Below are positions 6,539 through 10,599 of a DNA stretch of 10,599 nucleotides, one piece after another. The position numbers and the translations under genes were made by a program. Every line of letters begins with the position of its first letter. Positions within the stretch are counted from its first letter, which is position 1. The DNA comes from Desulfobulbaceae bacterium. GTDB taxonomy: Bacteria > Desulfobacterota > Desulfobulbia > Desulfobulbales > UBA5123. The stretch covers positions 1 to 10,599 of the forward strand of contig JAOUHH010000070.1 in NCBI GenBank assembly GCA_029865195.1. The letters are read 5' to 3'. Under the pieces are notes generated by a model. That model searched no databases. It saw only the letters and a list, made by a program, of their open reading frames with translations, and had not been told where the DNA came from.

Positions 6539-6575
6539 AAAACCCGGATGTGCTCGAGCACATCCGGGTTTTTTT
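6539..6575 (+). terminator. Rho-independent terminator, perfect palindrome
   Basis: Bases 6539-6572 read identically on both strands (34-base perfect palindrome centred on CTCGAG, core arm ACCCGGATGTGC), followed by a run of T up to 6575. It is a strong terminator for the 69-aa gene and separates that unit from ftsH. The T-rich other side on the minus strand means it may act in both directions. Confidence 0.9.
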
Positions 6576-6725
6576 GATGGGTCTACGCTGAAGAATTTAC
6601 ATTGTTCAGTGTGGCCCCTTTTTTGTTGTATGGCCGGGGTGGTGGGGTTACAGTACGCGATCCGGTTTGCGGTATATCTCGTTGTTTCCTTTCTGTTTTG
6701 CTGGGTTTGTGGGGGAGTGCGTTAC

Positions 6726-8555
6726 ATGCGCGTTTTTTTTCGTAGCCTGTTCATGTTGATCTTGGTTGCCGGCTTAGGTGGTGTTTCATTCTTTTTCTGG
6801 CAACTTGAGCATCGTCTCCCTGGGCTTAATATTAATGAATTTAACAGGTTAGTCGAGCAAGGGGAAGTCTCTGCGATGTGCCTGCGGGGCGAGAAGGAGG
6901 TTGTCGTCACCGACACCTTCGGGCGGCAGTTTTCCCTCTTTATGCCGAATGTCGGCGATATACTGCCGCAGTTGGTAGCCAAAGGCATTCCGGTCACCTC
7001 TGAAAATGAAACTTCCCCCTTGTTCATCAATTTCATCAGTGTGACCCTGCCGGTCGTTCTGATTCTGATCTTTGGTTTTTATGTGCAGCGGAAGATGGCA
7101 GCCTCCGATAACAAGGAGTCCGAATTTGCCAAGAAAAAGGCTACCGCCGCGGTAATTACCGGCAGCAAGCGGGTGACCTTCCGTGATGTTGCCGGCGTAC
7201 CGGAGGTGAAGGAGGAGTTGCTGGAGATAGTCGATTTCCTTCAGCGGCCCAAAAAATACAGCAAACTGGGGGCGACAGTTCCGAAGGGGATACTCCTGGT
7301 CGGTTCTCCCGGCACCGGAAAAACACTTCTGGCCCGGGCTATCGCCGGTGAGGCCGGGGTGCCTTTTTTCAGTATCAGCGGGTCTGATTTCGTTGAGATG
7401 TTTGTTGGTGTCGGCGCCTCCAGGGTTCGTGAGCTTTTTGCCGAGGCGAAGAAGAGTACGCCCTGTATTGTTTTTATCGATGAGATCGATGCGGTGGGCG
7501 GTCATCGCGCTGGCGGCGGGAATGTCGGCGGAGCCGAAGAGCGCGCACAGACCCTCAACGCCCTGCTGGTTGAGATGGATGGCTTCGGTGGCGATGACAC
7601 CATAATCATTCTCGCCGCGACCAATCGCCCGGATATTTTGGATCCGGCCCTGCTCCGTCCCGGCCGTTTTGACCGGCAGGTGCATATTCTTCCCCCCGAC
7701 GTTAAAGGTCGTCAGCGCATCTTGGAGGTACATGCCAGGAAACTTGTCTTGGCTGCCGGTACCGATTTGCACGGCATTGCCAAGGCGACCCCTGGGTTCA
7801 CCGGCGCACAGTTGGCGAATCTTGTCAACGAGGCCGCCTTGATTGCCGCTCGGAACGGCAAGGAAACCGTCGATGAGCGAGATTTCGACGCCGCCAAGGA
7901 TCGCATGCTGATGGGCGTGCAGCGCAAGGGGCAGGTCATCAGCGAGGCGGATCGGCGGACCATGGCCTATCATGAGGCGGGGCACGCCATTATCGCTAAA
8001 AACCTGCCCGCCGCCGATCCCTTGCACAAGATTACGATCATTCCGCAAGGGCGGGCGATGGGGCATACGCAGCAGGTTCCTCTCTCCGACCAGCATGCCT
8101 ATTCCATCCAATATCTTCGTGCCCGGATAACAATCCTTTTCGGAGGGCGTGCCGCCGAAGAATTGATCCTCGGGCAGCAGACCACCGGTGCCGAGGAGGA
8201 TATTGCCTTGGCCACCGATATCGCCGAGAAGATGGTGTGCAGATGGGGGATGAGCGAGACCGCGGGACCCCTGGCCTATGCCAAGGCGGAATCGGGATTT
8301 CTTGGCGAATACGGCGTGAAGTCTTCCTACAGCGCCGATACGGCCAGAATGATCGACCAAGAGGTGCGGCGGCTGATCGAATCCTGTTACGCCGAGGCGT
8401 CTGCGATCATCAAACAGGAAGAGGACATGCTGCGCGATCTCGCCGAGATACTGCTCCAGTCGGAGATGCTGGACAGCGAGGAAATGGAGATTATCTGGAA
8501 CTGTTCGGAAAAGAAGCGGGCGGCGCTCCGGACCGGTGGCTTATCGCTTAGTTAG
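6726..8555 (+). CDS. ftsH: ATP-dependent zinc metalloprotease FtsH
   Basis: Membrane AAA+ protease that unfolds and degrades membrane and short-lived cytosolic proteins. In this 609-residue form: TM1 (~5-25), a periplasmic domain (~28-98), TM2 (~101-120), AAA+ ATPase with Walker A GSPGTGKT (193-200), pore loop FVGVG (226-230), Walker B IVFIDE (248-253), second region of homology TNRPDILDPALLRPGRFDR (299-317, Arg fingers R311/R314), then peptidase with HEAGH (416-420; zinc ligands H416, H420) and probable third ligand D492. The start is ATG 6726, with GGGGGAG (6711-6717) 8 bases away; an in-frame GTG at 6609 would add a 39-residue hydrophobic extension and has no ribosome site. Several normally invariant stretches are altered (GSPGTGKT for GPPGTGKT, the region after HEAGH), so it may be an accessory paralogue. 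The C-terminal tail is short. Confidence 0.93.
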   Translation: MRVFFRSLFMLILVAGLGGVSFFFWQLEHRLPGLNINEFNRLVEQGEVSAMCLRGEKEVVVTDTFGRQFSLFMPNVGDILPQLVAKGIPVTSENETSPLFINFISVTLPVVLILIFGFYVQRKMAASDNKESEFAKKKATAAVITGSKRVTFRDVAGVPEVKEELLEIVDFLQRPKKYSKLGATVPKGILLVGSPGTGKTLLARAIAGEAGVPFFSISGSDFVEMFVGVGASRVRELFAEAKKSTPCIVFIDEIDAVGGHRAGGGNVGGAEERAQTLNALLVEMDGFGGDDTIIILAATNRPDILDPALLRPGRFDRQVHILPPDVKGRQRILEVHARKLVLAAGTDLHGIAKATPGFTGAQLANLVNEAALIAARNGKETVDERDFDAAKDRMLMGVQRKGQVISEADRRTMAYHEAGHAIIAKNLPAADPLHKITIIPQGRAMGHTQQVPLSDQHAYSIQYLRARITILFGGRAAEELILGQQTTGAEEDIALATDIAEKMVCRWGMSETAGPLAYAKAESGFLGEYGVKSSYSADTARMIDQEVRRLIESCYAEASAIIKQEEDMLRDLAEILLQSEMLDSEEMEIIWNCSEKKRAALRTGGLSLS

Positions 8556-8695
8556 ATTCCATCCGTGCGGGCACCCGTTCGGCTCCGGCCGGTTTGGTGG
8601 TCGCTGCGGCCATATTTCCCTTGGAAACCCTGAAGAGCTGGATGAATCTCTTCGGGTTGTGGCGATGGCCTTGGGTGAGAGAGTTTGTTGTTGAT

Positions 8696-8726
8696 TTGAC
8701 AATTATATCTGGCGGGAATCTATACT
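8696..8726 (+). promoter_or_regulatory. candidate sigma70-type promoter of the cytochrome gene
   Basis: Perfect TTGACA (8696-8701) and TATACT (8721-8726, 5/6) separated by 19 bases, slightly longer than ideal. Transcription would begin near 8733, leaving a leader of about 130 bases to the ATG at 8864 that contains the terminator-like hairpin. Confidence 0.5.
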
Positions 8727-8817
8727 TTGGTGCTTGCCTATATTCTATCTCTTTTCGGTAGTTTTTTTGTTGAGATGAGGGCTGATTCCGATTACTGTAG
8801 CGCGGAATTTATTAATG

Positions 8818-8849
8818 TATGGCGGGCAGATACCGCCATAACTTTTTTT
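8818..8849 (+). terminator. terminator-like hairpin directly before the cytochrome start
   Basis: TATGGCGG (8818-8825) pairs perfectly with CCGCCATA (8833-8840) around a 7-base loop, then AC and seven T (8843-8849). The ribosome site GAGGG (8850-8854) begins at the very next base. It has the full form of a Rho-independent terminator. It may stop read-through from ftsH, or attenuate transcription from the promoter at 8696. Confidence 0.65.
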
Positions 8850-8863
8850 GAGGGTACGTTGTG

Positions 8864-10297
8864 ATGCGACGGATTTTCAAAGATCTTGCCAAGGGTGTTT
8901 TCCGGAGCCGGTTGGCCGTACTGGGGGCCATATTGTCCGTGGTCACCTTGCCGGTGCTGGTGGTGTTTACCATCCTTGACATGCAGGGGGTTGTCAGCAA
9001 TCCCTATTTCAGCTTTATCAATTACGCCGTCCTTGGGCCGCTCTTCATTGTCGGGCTGGTGATGATCTGTATCGGCCTTTTTACCGGCAAGGCTGATGAG
9101 GATATCGGTCTTTTCGCCTATGAGTATATCAAGGAGCAGCTTGCCAAGCCGGGGCGGATTTCCCGGGTTCGGCACCTGCTGATCATGGTTACCACCTTGA
9201 CCTTGGTCACCATCTTTGTGGTCGGCCTTATCTCCTACACCAGTTTCCATTACACCGATTCAACGAGTTTTTGCGGTCAGTTCTGTCATGCGGTGATGGA
9301 GCCACAATTTACGACCTATCAGAATTCACCGCATTCTCGGGTAGCCTGTGTTGCCTGTCATTTTGAGCAACAAGGCGGTTGGTCGGCCGGCACGAAGCTT
9401 TCGGGCATCCGGCAGATTTTTGCCGTTGTCTTCAACACCTATCCTCGCCCCATCGAAGCGCCGGCGACGCATCTGCGCCCGACCCGGGAAAGCTGTGAGC
9501 AGTGCCATCTGCCGGAAAAATTCCATGGTGAAAAGCTGTATGTGAAGGACAGATATCTAGCCGATGAGCAGAATTCTCATGTTCAGACAGTATTGCTGAT
9601 GAAGGTCGGCTCCGGCGGTGTGTACCGTGGCGGACAGGCCCATGGCATTCACTGGCACGTTGCCTCTGAAAACCAATTGCTCTATCGCTCGGTCGATAAA
9701 TCACGCAAGGAGATAAGCGAGGTCCGTCTGCAGAAACCTGATGGTTCGGAGGTTGTGTATGCCTCCGGCGATGGTAAATTTGCAGGTGTCGGCGAGTTGC
9801 GGGTCATGGATTGTGTCGACTGTCATAATCGGCCGACGCACGTATTTTTGAGCCCCGACGAAGCGCTCGATCGGAAGATGCTGGCGGGGATAATTCCGGT
9901 TTCACTGCCATTTATCAAGAAGTTAGGGCTTGAGGCCGTCAAGCAGCCTTATACGTCGTACGATGAAGCGCGGGTGGGTATCGATCGCTACCTGCGGACA
10001 TGGTACGGCGAACACTATCCGGAATTGCTGCAAAAAGACAAGCAACTGCTTGAGAAGGCCTCGCAGGGTATTTTTGACGCCTATCGCGAAAATGTGTTCC
10101 CGGATATGAAGGTGGGTTGGGCGACCTATGACAGTTTCCTCGGTCACGACGGCGATGCCGGCTGTTTCCGGTGCCATGACGGTCATCATCGGACCGTCGA
10201 CGGGGTGACCATCACCAACGATTGCGATGCCTGTCATATCGTCCTGGCGGAAGGGGTACCCGCCGGCGATATCATACATTTGTTGCGGAAGCAATAA
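8864..10297 (+). CDS. inner-membrane multiheme cytochrome c, NapC/NirT-like, six hemes
   Basis: A 477-residue protein with three N-terminal membrane helices (~16-38, ~54-74, ~104-125) and a large periplasmic part carrying six c-type heme sites: an atypical CX3CH (CGQFCH, 137-142) and five CXXCH (CVACH 162-166, CEQCH 211-215, CVDCH 317-321, CFRCH 434-438, CDACH 454-458). FCHAVMEP followed by YQNSPHSRV and a second heme, and the GIHWHV segment (~261-266), are typical of NapC/NirT/ImcH-like quinol-oxidising cytochromes of Deltaproteobacteria. The role inferred is passing electrons from menaquinol to periplasmic acceptors. ATG 8864 (or GTG 8861) follows GAGGG by 9 (or 6) bases. The next gene encodes a related cytochrome; the pair may be cotranscribed. 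Substrate or terminal acceptor cannot be told. Confidence 0.88.
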   Translation: MRRIFKDLAKGVFRSRLAVLGAILSVVTLPVLVVFTILDMQGVVSNPYFSFINYAVLGPLFIVGLVMICIGLFTGKADEDIGLFAYEYIKEQLAKPGRISRVRHLLIMVTTLTLVTIFVVGLISYTSFHYTDSTSFCGQFCHAVMEPQFTTYQNSPHSRVACVACHFEQQGGWSAGTKLSGIRQIFAVVFNTYPRPIEAPATHLRPTRESCEQCHLPEKFHGEKLYVKDRYLADEQNSHVQTVLLMKVGSGGVYRGGQAHGIHWHVASENQLLYRSVDKSRKEISEVRLQKPDGSEVVYASGDGKFAGVGELRVMDCVDCHNRPTHVFLSPDEALDRKMLAGIIPVSLPFIKKLGLEAVKQPYTSYDEARVGIDRYLRTWYGEHYPELLQKDKQLLEKASQGIFDAYRENVFPDMKVGWATYDSFLGHDGDAGCFRCHDGHHRTVDGVTITNDCDACHIVLAEGVPAGDIIHLLRKQ

Positions 10298-10355
10298 GAG
10301 AGAAACACGGAGAACGGCTGTCGTGGTTGGCGGCCGGTTTTACTCACAAATTGGA

Positions 10356-10374
10356 TCCCCCGAAGCGAGGGGGA
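10356..10374 (+). other. hairpin between the two cytochrome genes
   Basis: TCCCCC (10356-10361) and GGGGGA (10369-10374) form a 6-bp stem with a 7-base loop in the 108-base gap. No T-run follows, so it is not a terminator; it may protect or separate the upstream and downstream parts of a shared transcript. Confidence 0.4.
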
Positions 10375-10405
10375 AATGTAAATGATTTAGGAGGAGGAAA
10401 GAAAA

Positions 10406-10599
10406 ATGAGTAACACTGAGAACAACAATAATCCCGGTGGTGCCACGGGACAATCACAACGGACCGCCTGGGGTCATATCATCCGCGGGATGTGGCGGAC
10501 GCCGCTCGGCCTGATGGGGGTTGTCATCACCACCGTCAGTATCACGCTGATGCTGGTCGGCCTGGTGATCGATATTCTGGGTCTGGTGGATAAGCCGTA
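10406..10599 (+). CDS. second multiheme-cytochrome-like membrane protein, 5' part only
   Basis: The right edge cuts this gene after 64 codons. A polar N-terminus (MSNTENNNNPGGATG...) precedes a membrane helix (~33-57). Residues 28-64 align without gaps to residues 12-48 of the preceding cytochrome (numbered from the GTG at 8861): 10 of 37 identical, with the same G..R..L...G pattern, D and NP/KP ending. It is therefore probably another NapC/NirT-like cytochrome, although no heme motif is yet visible. The start is certain: AGGAGGAGG (10389-10397) lies about 8 bases before ATG. It sits 108 bases after the first cytochrome gene on the same strand. Confidence 0.75.
   Translation, partial: MSNTENNNNPGGATGQSQRTAWGHIIRGMWRTPLGLMGVVITTVSITLMLVGLVIDILGLVDKP

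Larger units (their letters stand above)
8556..8863. other. 308-base intergenic leader region before the cytochrome gene
   Basis: No gene is seen here. The first ~130 bases are GC-rich and hold no clear terminator for ftsH. From about 8690 it becomes AT-rich and carries a candidate promoter (8696-8726) and, directly before the cytochrome ribosome site, a terminator-like hairpin (8818-8849). Confidence 0.6.

Noticed and set aside
6609..6725. N-terminal 39-residue extension of FtsH from GTG 6609
   Set aside because: No ribosome site before the GTG, whereas ATG 6726 has GGGGGAG at ideal distance and gives the usual FtsH N-terminus.
6849..8360. 503-codon minus-strand open frame opposite ftsH
   Set aside because: Antisense shadow of a gene with every FtsH motif; no ribosome site or domain pattern.
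1..10599. CRISPR array, tRNA/rRNA, insertion sequence or attachment site
   Set aside because: No regularly spaced repeats, cloverleaf sequence, transposase motif or terminal inverted repeats were seen on reading the window.

Overview
The window (about 10.6 kb, fairly GC-rich coding DNA) looks like a chromosomal segment from an anaerobic, respiring Gram-negative bacterium. My best guess is Desulfobacterota (former Deltaproteobacteria, for example Desulfobulbales or Desulfuromonadales). The guess rests on the combination of NapC/NirT-like multiheme cytochromes with three N-terminal membrane helices, DxSxxG-type PilZ proteins, a cytosolic receiver-kinase and a DUF1015 protein. No 16S or other decisive marker is present, so the placement is inference. 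I see no insertion sequences, phage genes, CRISPR array, tRNA or rRNA.

Layout. The minus-strand block (1-3521) holds, in transcription order, queD and queE (7-deazaguanine/queuosine precursor synthesis, overlapping by 11 bases), a cytosolic REC-histidine kinase, a single-domain PilZ protein, and a YcgR-like two-domain PilZ protein cut by the left edge. Each PilZ gene has its own good sigma70-type promoter, so they are neighbours rather than one strict operon; together with the kinase they form a small signalling island probably linked to cyclic-di-GMP. A divergent intergenic region (3522-3751) follows, then the plus-strand pair DUF1015 gene - trmN6 (tRNA1Val m6A37 methyltransferase), separated by 6 bases.

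After an AT-rich 334-base gap comes a 69-residue hydrophobic protein with a strong Shine-Dalgarno sequence, a structured 3' region and its own perfect-palindrome terminator. Then come an ftsH-type membrane AAA+ zinc protease, a 308-base leader region, a six-heme inner-membrane cytochrome c with NapC/NirT-like features, and the start of a second, visibly paralogous cytochrome cut by the right edge.

Worth a second look: (i) two leaders in which a terminator-like hairpin plus T-run lies between a candidate promoter and the start codon (DUF1015 gene and cytochrome gene), suggesting attenuation; (ii) the unidentified 69-aa glycine-zipper membrane protein with its structured 3' UTR; (iii) a CX3CH first heme site in the cytochrome; (iv) the DGHHR motif of the DUF1015 protein, reminiscent of ParB/sulfiredoxin-fold enzymes. 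I did not find a clearly new defence or mobile system here.
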